Part shown: positions 26,160 to 39,297 of the stretch, in pieces
Layout: every line of letters starts with the position of its first letter
Numbering within the stretch: the stretch's first letter is position 1
DNA from: Cycas panzhihuaensis
Taxonomy: Eukaryota > Cycadophyta
Direction of reading: 5' to 3'
Length of the DNA: 64,000 nt
NCBI GenBank assembly: GCA_023213395.1
Contig: CM041465.1
Span: 200,391,741 to 200,455,740 of the forward strand
Notes under the pieces: model-generated
Told to the model about the DNA's origin: nothing
The model's database searches: none
The model's input: the letters and a program-made list of their open reading frames with translations, nothing else
Translations under genes and position numbers: made by a program

Positions 26160-27011
26160 AGAAGTTTTAAAATTATTGTTATTATAGATCAACTTTCTTT
26201 TTCCTATAATTAGGTGTAATATGTCCAAGTTTGCCACAATAGTAACAAACAACCTAAGTAGTATATTATGGTTTTGTTGATATTGTTAATAGGGTTATTA
26301 GTTTAAATTCATTAAACTAAATTACTAAGTTAAGTATGGACGTTATTGACTTCCTCTATGATGTGCTATAAAATTTAGAGTGGAAGAGGAGGCATTTGAA
26401 TTTCCCAAACTATTTAGGATGTATTCATCTTGAAGTAGCAGACCCTCAAATGTATTAAAGTCAAGTGTGGCAAGATGATCTGTGTGAGGTATATTGGATA
26501 TGAGGGAATTATATCTAGTTGGAAAAGCATTGACTATAGAGAATATGAGATCACTATCATTTAGAGGTTAACTAATAATAATTAACTAGTTCTTAATAAA
26601 TTTGATCTATGTCAAATGGGTTATAATAGGTCTAGCGAATAAAATGGAATAGAGTTAGGCTTTAAGCATAACAACTCTTGCATTATCTTTACTCTCATAA
26701 AGTGCACAGATGATATTCTAAGCAACAACAAAAGAAGATGCAAGCTAAATATTTTATTCAACATTATCTTCACAAGATAAGTATAATAAGGAAAAGGCAA
26801 CTTTATTAAAATATTTAAAAGTAGCAATAATATCAGGATCAACAGGAATGATAACATCAGGATCATTAGGATCTTGAATGTCTTTAGGCATGGGAATTTC
26901 CCTTGAAACATAAATCCATAGTTTATTCATTATTAATATATTCTTGACTTGTTTCTTCCAAGCTAAGAAATTATCACTGCCAGATAGTTTAATTATGTTG
27001 GTTACGACCAT
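26160..27011 (-). pseudogene. Copia 2 gag
   Basis: An 85-codon frame from ATG at 27011 reads IIKLSGSDNFLAWKKQVKN, the Copia Gag start (conserved N-F/Y-x-x-W), then LWIYVSREIP. Coding continues in shifted frames to a zinc knuckle near 26195-26245, CYYCGKLGHITPNY, in which the fourth ligand Cys is Tyr. Frame changes near 26760 and many stops follow. Gag would package element RNA; this copy has lost both frame and knuckle. Confidence 0.78.
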
Positions 27012-28738
27012 TTAAAATTCTATTATGTCTAAGGTATGTATCCTATCTACTTAGAAAAGGTATGTTAATCTACCATCTATGTCTTTATGTCTCTTTTTCT
27101 AATAGCCCCTTGTAGTTGAGATGGTCCTATCTGATGGCATATTTACTCATAAGTGGCAACTAGGGGACCCAATATACCTAAAGGTATGTGGGCACTACAA
27201 AAGGATTAACTTCACCCCAACATTGTTGACCCACCTACATCAAATTTATAGCTTGAATGACAAATCCTTATCTAAGGGCATACTTAACAACTAAGGCACT
27301 CACCCTCTTTAAGTCTAGCATAGTCTCTAAACTCTAAGGTTATGGTATAACACCTCAACCTACCACTCAATACACTTAATAACTAATATCTTTCCCTATC
27401 ATACATAGAGTTAAAGAAACCTCACTAGTATGTGAGGAGTGGTGACTTTGAGGGTCCTAATCATTTCCATTAAAAGGCTGGTAATAGGATTATTTAATTA
27501 GGTATTATCATTTTAATGTTTAGTTTTTAAAAAGTTTGTGATTAAAATATTAATTTTTTTATTTTTTAGGCAGTATTATATGAAATAAAAAAGATCCCCT
27601 TAAGAAACTAAAGAACTACCTAAAATTAACTAAAAATATTCTTAAAAAACTAAAAATTACTTAAAAATAATATAAATGTAAAACTTTAGGTTATGGTCTT
27701 AAATAAAAAATGAAATATTCTAAGTATATTCTAAAAATTATAACCTAAAGTTTTTTAACTATATAAAAAATAAAAAAGCCAAATGTGGGATTTTAAAAAT
27801 AGGGCGATCAATGGAAGATGTAAGGATAAATTTCTCTTCAAATAAGTTACAGAATCTTAGTCTAACACTTTTTTTGAGGTAGGGACACTATGAGGAACCC
27901 AATGAGTGGCCATGTCATATAGTTCTATCAACTGTGTATTGAGTGGCAACGAGATAAACCTAGCAAAGTCACCCAAATCCTCTCTACAATCTAATTAATT
28001 AATTTACATAGAAAATTCCTTTGTCTGAGTATTAATCAAAGGTCATTAATCATTGCCAATGACTATTACTAATAGATTATGTTTTGTTATCCTAATTTCA
28101 TATGGTCTAGTTGACTGGTTATAGTTCATTGTAGCCTCAATGTTATTTAATCGTGTTGCCTAATGCTTGGCATTCATAACTATGGAGATCCTATTCAAAT
28201 GCGTCGTATGATGCTTGATGTTCATAATGATGGAGACCCTAGTTGTAGCTAAAAAAAGGTATATGTAACTATGCCATTTTTGAGATCTAAAATTTGGAAG
28301 GAACAATAGCACATTTATCCAGTTTGTTTTATCTAATAAAGATTCCATTCATACTACAAAAACTTCACCTTAATGGTTTCAATTGTAAGATATTGTTTAT
28401 AATTCTATTTTATGGGGATCTATAGCCATGGAGAGGATAAGGTGAGTTACCAATAAACCAAAAAAAAAAAATTAACATGGGGATTTGTAGTCGTGGAGAT
28501 GGTGAAATATCTATCTATGTGAAGATAATAGGAAGAAACCTTAAAGAAAGAAATGAGAGGTTGTCCTATAGACTCTTAATTGATCATGTGGAGGAGTTGT
28601 TTCTTGTAGTTTACATGCCAACTATTGGTGAAACTTACTAAAAGTATAGGCCTATTTTTAGGCATCCATAGGGCTTTATATTAGCTTGAAAAAGTATAGG
28701 AAGATCCTTGAAGTTTTCAAGAAATTATTGGGAAACAA
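27012..28738 (-). other. Copia 2 leader, no coding
   Basis: About 1.7 kb between primer site and gag. A segment near 27305-27330 (reverse strand AGAGGGTGAGTGCC) resembles one at 36655-36690 upstream of the forward Copia gag, which suggests related leader sequences. Confidence 0.45.
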
Positions 28739-28750
28739 GCTCTGATACCA
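28739..28750 (-). promoter_or_regulatory. Copia 2 primer-binding site
   Basis: On the reverse strand TGGTATCAGAGC, an exact match to the standard plant Copia Met-tRNA site, three bases from the LTR end. Confidence 0.9.
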
Positions 28751-28753
28751 AAA

Positions 28754-29224
28754 TGAAGAAGAGGGGAATTAGTCCCAATCACCAATCCATGATCAAGTCA
28801 CATAAGCTACATATATCATATTCACATAACATGTAAAAGAGAACAAAGTGAGAAGATTGAATTTGTCAGATCTCTAAAGTAAAAGTTCACTTTATTAATC
28901 ACATAACAATATTATAATGCATCAATATTGAGCCTTATATATATTTCAATTTATAATTATGAGAGATGTTTTATGAATATTAATGGTTAATCATGCAAGG
29001 TGACATTTGGCACCTTATATGATTAGCTTATGTTAATGTTATAATGCATTATGAGCACAATAGTCCCCATAAATTTGGGCTCACAACTTTAAGTCATAAC
29101 ACATCTGTAAAACTAATACCTATATAATGCACTAATATACTAGCATGACTTTGATATTACAAATATACATTACATTATAAAAGATCAATGAGAATTAGTG
29201 AAATCAATATTAATTCTTCTATCA
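28754..29224 (-). repeat. Copia 2 LTR (471 bp)
   Basis: Forward-strand ends TGAAGAAG and CTTCTATCA give short inverted termini with TG...CA. The primer site lies on one side. A pyrimidine run, AATTCCCCCTCTCT (29225-29238), on the other side reads as a polypurine tract on the reverse strand. No second copy of this LTR is in the window. Confidence 0.75.
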
Positions 29225-32200
29225 AATTCCCCCTCTCTATAAATACCTATATATTTCTAAAGTAGAGGGAGAGCTTTTATATAATGAAGTGCTACCAAAA
29301 TTTTGCTAGCACCTTTGTATAGTGGTTTGCCTTTAATCTTGAGTGATTTTGGAGCTTCTTTCTTGGTGATTTATGGTGCTTGCTTGAGGAATTAGAAATC
29401 CTTCTTCGGGCATGTCCATTCCATGTCCTTAAATTTACCTCTACACTCCTCTATTAGGCCCTCTTCTCTTAGTGTTTCAGTAGTTATAGACATACTTTCT
29501 CTTCCATAATACCAATTATTATTGAGTCTCTTATTTTTAAGGCATTTAGAGCAACTACAAAGTATGATGGACATGGACATGGCATTGATTTGAGGCTTAT
29601 TTGATCTCTATCTTGTCATGTTTAAAGTGAGCTTTGTAACTTTATGCTTATATAATTGGTTAGAATATATCCTTTATTTAAGAAAAAACAAAAAAATGGG
29701 TTCCATTTCAATTTCATGTCATTTTATTTTAAGTATTATGGCCTTCATTGAGTGAACCAATTTAGAGAATCAAACAAGTTTTGATTTACAAATTATGTCT
29801 CACCATTTGAGTATTTGGAGTTAATTTATGGAATTGAACTAGTTTCAATTTGTAAATTGATTATAATTAGATTAAGTTATCTATTTTCCTTTCTTACTTC
29901 TATTCATAATTCATTAAAAGATTGGCCAAAAGAATTTATAAAATAAAACCAATTCTCAATGAAAAGATGAATGGTAAGAAAGGTATCCAAATAAAGTGAT
30001 CTTACTCTCTCTCATAGTGTTTTGGCCACTCTTAATAATAATTTTCCATCAAAGATTTCTAAGTGCAATAGAAATATTACCAAAATTTTGATAGACTTCT
30101 CCAAATTAAATTTAAGCCTTTAATTCAATGATTTAAGTCATAGATATTATATTTCATTTAGTTCGTTCATCTTGCCTTAAAACAATTGCAGTCAAAGGAA
30201 AGGGAAAACTATTACTTGGTGACATTGCTAAAAGGTACCAATCTCATCTTTACTCTTTTTAATTATTGTATTATCTTTAAGCCACATTATAAAAAAAAAG
30301 AAATGAACCTATACATTTATTATTGATTTAAGCTAATGAAATGATTGATTAGATAATTGATTGAAGCATTGTTCTTATTTGCTTGGAAAAAGAGAAAAGA
30401 AAGAAAGTGGTTTCATTATTTTTATCAAGGTTACATTGGAGCTCTTACATTTATTGCTTTACTTCATCTTTAGTAATTAGATCACAAAAATATAAAAATG
30501 AAAGTGAAGGAACTATAACTAGGATAAATATAAAAGTAATTAAAGAATTACAATTTTCTTTTATTTGCTTGCCTTGATTAGGGTATTGTTTTTCCTTTTC
30601 ACTTAATCTCATAAAAAATAAAAATAAAAAAAGAATTTGTATTTCGTTTTGCATAGTTACATTAGCATATATTTGGTATTTATTTATATAGTTAGGTTAT
30701 TTATATATAATCATAAATGGCATCCTTAGTCATATTTTAGGGAATTGTTTCACCTTCAATACCTAGGAAAAATAGTGGCCCTACTATAGAAACAACACTA
30801 GTTAAGATTGTCACTCATACACATGCTAGTGTGTATCCTAAACGTTGCCCTATTAGTGTATAGAGTAAGGGACTTGAGGTGATAGTCAAGACCTCAAGTA
30901 CATATGGAGAACATGGGTAAACCTAGAGAGGGTGAGTCCCACAATTGTTCTCAAGTAAAAGTCCTTAGTTAAGAGCTATTATTTTTTGCCTAACACACTT
31001 GGGAATCACTCTATGTACCAAGTGAGATATGTAGTCACAACTAGCACCTAATCTTCAAATAGTACCATCTTAACACTAGGTACTATAATCATTCTAAAGA
31101 TCTCTTATTCTATTAGGTCCCATTTTGTGAAATAACATTTACACACATGCACACATGGCTATTCCTTATTATAGCCATTTAAATGAGAGCATCTCCTTCT
31201 TATCTAAGAAGGATAGGATAAAGTGATATTTGAGACATCCCATTATATCATCCTAAGTTAAAGGATCTATGTCTTTTTATTGAGGAATAGTACATACCCC
31301 CCTCAAACCAATTACATTCTCTTCTTAGTTTGCATTATAAGTTCTAACAAGTTTTAGTTCTCTTAATGTATCATTAATGACTCCTTATATTTGAAAGATG
31401 GTATCTAGTTGGATATGTTAGAATATGTGATATCCTCACATATAATTATAAATTCTGATAGGATAGTCCCCCATGAGAATCTAGCGATAAGGAGGGCCTT
31501 GGTAGGGTTTATGATCTTAAAATCTTCATGTGGCTATGTATAATAAAGTGAAAATCCAACATACCATAGAGATTTATTACTTCTTGAATAGATGCTTAGG
31601 GTCTATTTGTTTGGAAATAAGTCCCCCTTTGGAGAACTTTCATGTGAGCACTAGCCAATTAAGGTTGCCTGATCTTAATTGGTACTCTTATTATTTTTAT
31701 TAGGTATGTTTATTTTTTAAGTTATATTTGATTTACCATCAATCAAGTTGATATAATTTAAATCTTGCATCCTCAGAGATTTAGCATTAATTATTTTACT
31801 TAGTGATTCTAGTTACTAGGTGAACCAATTAGTGTTGGACATAAAATGATGATAGGATTATTCCCTCTAGCCATTTTCCTTCATTTGGAGAGATGTTGTT
31901 TCAATTCTTTATCTGTTTATATCCTCCTTATTAGAGTCTCATTGACTTATAATGAGCTTAAAACTATGACCTTCTCTAATATAAGTTAAACATCTCTAAT
32001 CTTTTCCCATGCTTATCACTTAGGGGTACTTTGTCTTTATTTGGTTTCTTATTAAGTATGTCTTGTAAATAGTACCTATAGCTAATATGGTTAGTATATA
32101 GATTATTATATATGGGGGAAATGGGAGGTAAAAAAAGATAAGAGCCAACCAACTCTATAGTAAACAAGCAAGTGTCCCAAAAATGCTCTAGATATATATA

Positions 32201-32601
32201 ATATACTATTTAGTATAAATGTATAATATAGTCTAAGTCTCCATAAGTGTCAATAGGGCTTTGAAAAGCTATAATAATCTCTCCTTATGCTCATGGAATG
32301 GGCTTACACTTGTCCCAAGATCCCCCTCATAGTTATTCATGGTGATGCACTCAACTTACCATAGGATGGACCCACCCCATCTTTTCCTTTACCATGCATG
32401 CTATGAGAGTTGTCCACTCTTGTGCCTCCTAATAATAATAGTGGTTATCATCCTAATTGTTATACCATAGTCTTCATAACTATATGATCCTCCTTTAAAA
32501 TAGTCATTATCTATTCTAGTTATGCCACTCACTTCTTAAGTTGCTACAATCGCATATCCAAGACCTTCATTATCTCTTTAGCCCTATAGGAAATTGCTAG
32601 G
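29225..32601. other. Unassigned AT-rich DNA
   Basis: Only short frames (60-68 codons) with low-complexity or no recognised content. A segment near 30905-30930 (AGAGAGGGTGAGTCC) weakly resembles the leaders of the neighbouring Copia remnants, so part may be decayed retroelement. No gene or RNA is supported. Confidence 0.4.
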
Positions 32602-32937
32602 TGTGATATATGAAAGAGGTTAATGTATTAAGGTCATTTATATAGATTAATTAAGTGGCCTTAGGGTATATTATTAGCAATAGTCTATTAGTAAAATGTA
32701 CTTTATATACATTTGGATGTAATTTAGAGTTTATGTCATTAGGCAAGAAAATCTTAACCCTAATGCTCACCCTCAATAATAAAAGGTGAAATCTCAAGGA
32801 GTGAGTCATTATTTATTCTTACCTCTAAGCTTTACTGTCATATCCTGTATTCATCTCTTCTTCATTCTCCATCTCCATTGTATTCATGTAAGTGATCTAT
32901 TCCCTAGATCCATCCTTCCTTCATGTGGTATCAAAGC
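32602..32937 (+). repeat. Probable solo Copia-type LTR with primer site
   Basis: TGTGATATATG (32602) to CCTTCA (32923) is LTR-like, followed after two bases by TGGTATCAAAGC (32926-32937), one base from the Met-tRNA site. The left boundary is a guess and no partner LTR is seen. Confidence 0.45.
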
Positions 32938-33374
32938 TAGAAATGGATCTATTCACTCAATTCCACTTGCATAGAGTCATTTTGCCTCTCCTTCACCTTC
33001 AATGTGAAGTATTAAGAGTGCACTCAATGTTTTCAAAATTTTGAGAGGTTTTTTATCATGTAAAGATTGTATTTCATTTATAGCATATTTCAATATTCTC
33101 TATTTATTTGCAAGTGTATTGAGGATCAAAATTGTTAGCTAGAAGAAGGTTTCCTAGCTTTAGGCTCTCAAAACAAATTAGTTTTTTATCAATTTTTGTA
33201 GCTAATTTTTTATTTTATTAAGGGATATTCTATTATTTTTTTATCATAAATCAATTATTAGTTATAAAACCTATGGTGTAAAGTTGTAGGGTAAAATTTT
33301 AGCTACTTGCAAATGGCAGAAATAAGCCTAAACCTTTTAGAAAAAGGTTGTCCATCCCTACGATAGGTGAAAAA

Positions 33375-33729
33375 TATTGGGATAATACCCAATGTGCATT
33401 TGTTGATGTGCTCCTAGGGCCTCTCAAAGCCATCTTTAGGGCTCCCTAGGGCACCTTGGGCCATATAACAGCCATCAATAGCCACCCATATGTTGATGGA
33501 CCACCATTAAGGTGCGTGCACATTTATTATTTTATTTTTTTAATACTAATTTGAATTCTATTGTAGGTTAGGTTGAGGTGCTTATCACCTCCCCAAAAAT
33601 TTCTATAAAAGGGGTGGGAACACCTCCCTAGTATTTTTTAACACCTACCTTGATTTAATTAGATTTTTATACTAAAGAGCTACAATGCACTCGTCAATGT
33701 GAATGTCCCACTCTGCACCTTGTCCTTCA
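33375..33729 (+). repeat. Copia 3 5' LTR (~355 bp)
   Basis: Starts at ATTGGGATAATACCCAAT, a perfect inverted repeat, and ends GTCCTTCA. TATAAAA at 33604-33610 is a good TATA box. A primer site follows. The partner 3' LTR was not found. Confidence 0.6.
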
Positions 33730-33731
33730 TT

Positions 33732-33744
33732 TGGTATCAGAGTA
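33732..33744 (+). promoter_or_regulatory. Copia 3 primer-binding site
   Basis: TGGTATCAGAGTA matches the Met-tRNA site for 11 bases and lies two bases after the LTR end. Confidence 0.8.
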
Positions 33745-36700
33745 CATGGTTTAGCCCACAACATTTGTATATTGTATTTTTTCATTATTCTTCTTTATAT
33801 TAAAGTTTATAATAAGGTTTATCATTGGAACTTTTAATATATTAACATGAGCGACCTCCATTTGATGCACATATACTTTGTTTAGACATTTAACTTTCGA
33901 TCTTTTGTAGCAAACTCAGTTTTGTGCAGGATATTATGATTTGGAAGGAAAAAGACTAATCTTTCAAAGATTTTTCATCATTTTCTCAGTGGTTCTCAGT
34001 TTAGGTTTTTAGACAAACAAGCAACCTAAACTTTAGAGCAGTCCAACTCCCAAACTAGTGATTAGAACCCCATCAAGTGACTACTTGTTTTGATCGTAGT
34101 CGAGTTATCTTTGCAACGAAAGAAACTGTCTGGAATTTTGTGCACTAGAAGTGGAGATATACTCCTCAGACTACTAAGTACCCTCTCTGATCTATAAAAC
34201 CCTATAGTCTATTTTATTTTTTATTTTTTTAGCTTATGTTTTATCATTTTTCCTTTAATTTAAAAAAAAAAAATCAGGCACCTACACCTTGCACCCTTTC
34301 TTAAATGATATTAAGCACAAAATATTGTGCTCTCTATGTCTAACAATTGTCGCAATTATCCTCTATTCATTCACCATTTATGCTCTATTTTTTATCGTTT
34401 CAATCTATTTTGGTCAGAGATCTCATCGTATAACCTCTGTAGAGCTACCCTAGTGATTAATCTGTGAATTCTAATCATAATTTTTGCTCTGCATTCTCTA
34501 TTTACTCTCCATACATCCTCTATCACCGTGTGACTTTGAATTGTCATTTTTTTTTTTTTACATATTAAAAACTAATTTTTGAATTGCTTCTTGATTGATT
34601 CACTCCACAGATCGTCGGCACCCCTCAATAGCTCATCTTTGATCAATTTTATCATTGTTTTGATTACATTTTTTAATAAAGAATCCTCTCTGTTATGTTA
34701 ATATTAATGATGACATGATTTAATTGATAAATTTTTATTTTTTCTAAGGTTTAATACAAGTCGATTTGATCTTAATCCCTTTTGTTCATTAGCCCCCAAT
34801 CTTATTCGACCTCCATATGACTATAAGCCTGCATATTAAAAGGGCTAATCACTTTTTAATTATAAAGTTTTGTTTATATTTTTCTCAAAAGGTCATTGTC
34901 GTATTTAATACTATATCTCCTCTATGGCTTATCAATTTTTACTAAAACTAGGTCTGTTACATTCATTTTTTAGAGAACTCCAATGTAGACTATTCATTTA
35001 TCAAATTTGAGACTTTTTTTATTGAGATTTAATTCATCAAAGTGGCCTCTTTATTCGGCTCTTATTTTTCTAATCATAAACAAGTCCTTTTACCTTTTTT
35101 GTAATAACTCTAGCATACGAGCTCTGTTTTTCGAATTGTTTATTTTGTTGAAAAGCTGGTGTGATTCTCTACATGCTAGTGTAACTTTTTATCTAATTTG
35201 AATCCATTTTGTAGGTTTTCAAAGCTAGAGAAATTGAGGTAACCTATTGGTCATAGTTCATTATTTTCAACAATATTAAAGTTTTTTTTTTCTGAGTTTC
35301 TTTAGCTTGAGATATACTAAGGGATCTCTAATCTACATATGACTATTTTCATATCATTCTACAAAGATTTCACTTAAATTTTATAGCATCTAAGCCCTAT
35401 GGCTCCATTTTGAGCCCTTAAAAGGGTCCTCATATTCATTCATTAATATCTTAAACTCCAAGAGTCTGTTTTATAAACAATTAGATTCATTGGAAAGAGT
35501 TTTTAATACTCCTCATATTGGAATAAGTTTTACTTCAAACTAACATCATTTTGTAGGTGTTTAAAGCTAGTCATCTTGAGCTTCTTGTTTAGCCTTAATA
35601 GGCCTAATTTTATAACTCTTTAACTAGTTTATTATTTCAAAAGGATTATGCTTACATTATTGATCATTACTAATCTATTCTTGAAGCTATTATTGCCTCT
35701 TATGTGCACCTTTTAAGCTATTTTATAGTCAGAAGTTATTTCTTTAGCACCTAGAGCTTTCATCAAACTAAGTGACACTAATTCAACAAATGGGTACAAT
35801 CTATGCTACATCTATTTACTTTGTATATTACTCATTGAATACTTATTACTTTGTGATATTTTTTATCACATTAAGTAAAGATTCTACTTTAAAATTTTAG
35901 GTTTTATATACATCTACTTTGTTTTCCAAAGGGATAAGTAGTCATTTTCACTATCTTGTATACATTGCCAAAGAAGTTATTTCATTCAACATTAATATAG
36001 AAGTCATTTTTCATTTTGCTTTATCTCCTTATTATTTTTGAAAGCTATAAATTAGTTGAAAAATATCATTGATTGTCTATTTATTTATCATTAAAAACAA
36101 CTAAAGTTGCATTGTTTAAAGCATTAAAGGAGCGTATAGATCCATGTTTTCTTTCTACAAACTTATAAAGGTGAAAAACTAGTTTGCATATCATCTAGTA
36201 TTCTTTGGCTTGCTTGAAAAAAAAAAGGTTCATTACTTCATTCACTTAGTTTAGTAAGATTCGAAGAAAAGTTTATTGTATATATTCTTTTGAAAGTTTG
36301 AAGGATATCTCTATTTCATATAAGTTTATCTCTATTGTCTATTCTTTATTATTCTCTTACTTAGTGGATTTATTTTCTTTTAGTTGCTTTATTTCTTGCA
36401 AAAAAAGAACTTTTCAAACCCTAATCAAGACCATGATCTTTAATTAATATTATCACATTAAAAAAGATAACTCCCAAATCAATCATACTTTTTTCCAGCC
36501 TTGCAAGGGGAACGGTTAGGACCCCTGAAGTTACCACCACACACAAGCTAACAGGCCTACTCATATTGGATGAGGAAAGTCATTAACTATAAGGTGTATT
36601 AGGTGGCAGGCTGAGGTTAAGAACCTATCCTTATTTGGTGTTTGGAGACCAAGGATAGACCTAGAGAGGGTGAGTGACTTGGTTTATGTAACCTTGACTG

Positions 36701-37071
36701 CTAGATCTATCGTTAAGCATAAGTCCAACACAGGTGGATCCACAATTCAAGATTGTGTAAAAACCTTCATAAGAGCCTACATATTGAGGTATATTGAACC
36801 TTAAGCTCACACATCAGTATATTAGGTATCTATTTTTCCACTTATGGGTAGGTGCCACTAGGCATAATAGCAACCGAAGGTTTCCCTTGGAGATCCCTAA
36901 ATTTAGAGCCTAAAAGCCTTATTAGGGACTGGTTCACTTCAAAAACTTTGGGTAAAACTTGGGATATCATCATTTGGGTCAAATTTTAAATTCAAACATT
37001 TGTAAACCTCATTCTATTTACCAGATTTATTTTTTAAACCTTACCTAAAAAGGGCCTCAATCTTTGGTAAT
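33745..37071 (+). other. Copia 3 leader or unassigned DNA
   Basis: About 3.3 kb of AT-rich, non-coding DNA between the primer site and a Copia gag. It is unusually long for a leader, so another insertion or a different element may be involved. No domain or RNA gene is seen. Confidence 0.4.
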
Positions 37072-38270
37072 ATGATTATTCATAAATTTAATGGAAACAA
37101 CTTCTTGAACTAGAGTAGGAGGATGAGACTCATCCTTACAACTAATGAGATGTGGGGGATTATGAAATTAGGGTATAGTGAAGTAGGTCAAAATGTAACT
37201 GATGTAGAAAAAAACACTTACAAAGAAAATGTCAAAAAGGACAATGAGGCTCTCACACTTATATTTCGTCTATTAGAAGACCATGTTTTCCCTCGTGTTA
37301 GTGAATCCACTAAATCAAAAGAAGCATGGGATACACTTTAGTTGATCTATGAAGGAGTTGCATCCTCCAAGCTCCAAAATCTTAAAAGTAAGTTTAAGAA
37401 CTTATGTATGATTCCCATAGAACTAGTAACCAAGTTTATGACCAAGGTGTAGGATATAGTTAACCAGATAAGGTCTCTTGGGGATACTTTAATAGAATAA
37501 AGGGTGGTTGAATGAATTTTAAGATGTGTTGGTGCCGTTAGAAGATTTGAAATATTTGCTATAAGAATAGGTGTGTCAAAGGACCTAAGTACATTAAAGG
37601 TAGAACAACTAAGTACTATGCTTATATTAGTCAAATAATAATAGAATGCCAATGAATTACTTGAGCATGACTTTATCACTAAGGCTAAAATTCAATTAAA
37701 TTCTCAAGCTGGAACTTCAACATCTAGGAAATCACCTCCCAAGAGAAGGGATAGGAACCCTAGAAGGGATGTTAGAAAATACCCTCCTAAGTATCAAGAC
37801 CTACATCAAAGGAGGTAAGGATAACATCAATAAAATGAGAATTCTCCTAGGTATCGAAACCAAAGAAAATAATTTGAAGAACATACATGTTGTCCAAATT
37901 TTTAAGGCTGTGCTTAATCATCGAGGTCGAATCAGGATTATTATGATAATAGACAAAGGGAAAATCCTCCCTCACATTATGAGGAAATGGGAAGACCTTC
38001 TAATATTGATAGATCTCATCCACGAAGTAGAAGTTTAAGCTATGGAAGGAGAGATCCTTTATATTATTCCTGTTACCATAGAAGTGATCATACAGAAGAT
38101 AAGTGCTTTTCTAAACATGGACCACCCACCAAAAGGAGTGCCCATAACATAATAGAATCAAGGGACAATAATAGATTATTTTTATGTAGCTTCACTGCCA
38201 AGGAAGAAGAGGATAATAGCTAGTATATTAACTCAGGTTATTCAACCCATATGACCCGCAAGGTGTAGAA
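37072..38270 (+). pseudogene. Copia 3 gag and start of protease
   Basis: ATG at 37072 opens MIIHKFNGNNFLN then a TAG where Trp is expected, then SRRMRLILTTNEMW, the Copia Gag start. SKEAWDTL (about 37318-37341) is the conserved mid-Gag segment. The frame then breaks repeatedly. A basic Arg/Ser-rich stretch (37730-38060) precedes a damaged zinc knuckle, CYHRSDHTEDKC (38071-38106), lacking one Cys and two residues. YINSGYSTHMT (38224-38258) is the protease active site with Asp changed to Asn. Integrase and RT do not follow. Confidence 0.8.
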
Positions 38271-38499
38271 ACGACCAAATGGCCTTAGAATCCTAAGATC
38301 TAGAAGCTATATTCACTCTAGTTCTAGAAAGTAGATAAACTAGACTAATAATGAGAATATAAGATCAAACATGAGCAAGATCAAGCATGAAGAGAAAGAG
38401 CAAAATGATGCCAAAGATAAGGAGTTGGAATTGGTCCAACCTCTAAATGAATAGTAATTTGATTAGCAAACTAGTAACATAACAATATATCTCCAACTC
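38271..38499 (+). other. Boundary zone after the Copia 3 protease remnant
   Basis: Basic, stop-rich coding-like sequence without a recognised domain, passing into the LTR of an element on the other strand. The exact junction is not visible. Confidence 0.3.
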
Positions 38500-38811
38500 T
38501 ATATGAGAACAATGAAAAGAGGTCTGAATATATAGAGTGAAAGGAGAGACCTAAGGCACTGGATTTTTGACAAGATTCAAACATCCAAGGTACATGCCTT
38601 GCATGTAGGAAATGTGTCCTTTTGAGCTCTCAAGTAAGCAAAAGTGCATGAGGGTCCATTTGACCCTTTAGTAATAATGTTGTGTCACTAGGAAAGAATG
38701 TGGGTGTGTACTTTATCACTTAAGTGATAAGTCACCTCTAAAGTACAAAAGTATACATATTACATGAAAAATAAAGTGCATAGGCTTAATATATAAACAT
38801 AAGGTTTAACA
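38500..38811 (-). repeat. 3' LTR of a reverse-strand Copia (Copia 4)
   Basis: On the reverse strand, the purine run GTAAGGGGAGG (38812-38822) is followed by TGTTAAACCTTATG, a polypurine tract and LTR start. The far end of the LTR near 38500 is an estimate, since no second copy is present. Confidence 0.55.
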
Positions 38812-38825
38812 CCTCCCCTTACTAT

Positions 38826-39297
38826 TTACAATGTTAAGTTGGACCCCTAGACCATCTCTAAATTTTACAAATTTATCTCTACCAAGTGGCTTGGTAAAGA
38901 TGTCTACTATCTACTACTCTATAGGTCAATATTGAAGGTTGATCTCACTGATTTACATATGTTCTCTGATGAAGTGATGATGAACCTCAATATGTTTAGT
39001 CCTTGCATAAAAGAAAGGATTCTTAGCCAACTTGAGCATACTTTGATTGTCACAATAAATCCTGGTGGGGTGATCCTACTCAAGTCCAAGCTCCCTAAGA
39101 ATTTGTTATAGTTAGACAGCCTCACAGGTTATGTTGACTACAATATTATACCCTGCTTCAATAGAGGACAAGGTAATATTGGGTTGCTTCTTGCAACTCC
39201 ACGAAACAACTGCTAAACCAAGGAAAAAATAATAGCCTGAGGTTGATCTCCTAGTATCCTAATAACCTGTCCAATTAGAACCTGAGAATAAAAATAA
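38826..39297 (-). pseudogene. Copia 4 RNase H
   Basis: Reverse-strand translation gives RRSTSGYYFFLGLAVVSW (about 39200-39255), LSSIEAGYN (EAEY-like with Ala-Glu changed to Ala-Gly), IYCDNQSMLKLAKNP (about 39025-39070), ARTKHIEVHHHFI and DIFTKPLGRDKF near 38860-38895, the standard Copia RNase H end. Several TAG/TAA stops interrupt it. The sequence is cut at 39297, precisely where the Gypsy 2 LTR begins; the upstream RT is not recognised on the other side of Gypsy 2. Confidence 0.85.

Larger units (their letters stand above)
25273..29224 (-). mobile_element. Copia 2: truncated reverse-strand Copia with 5' LTR
   Basis: Read right to left: a 471-bp LTR (29224-28754), a Met-type primer site, an untranslated leader, gag, zinc knuckle, protease, GAG-pre-integrase and the first part of integrase, where it stops at about 25273. 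RT, RNase H and the 3' LTR are missing. All coding parts have stops. The integrase ends against the primer-site repeat array. Confidence 0.82.

Noticed and set aside
38919-39125. 68-codon reverse-strand frame
   Set aside because: It is the wrong frame of the Copia 4 RNase H; the true reading shows CDNQS and TKHIE in another frame.
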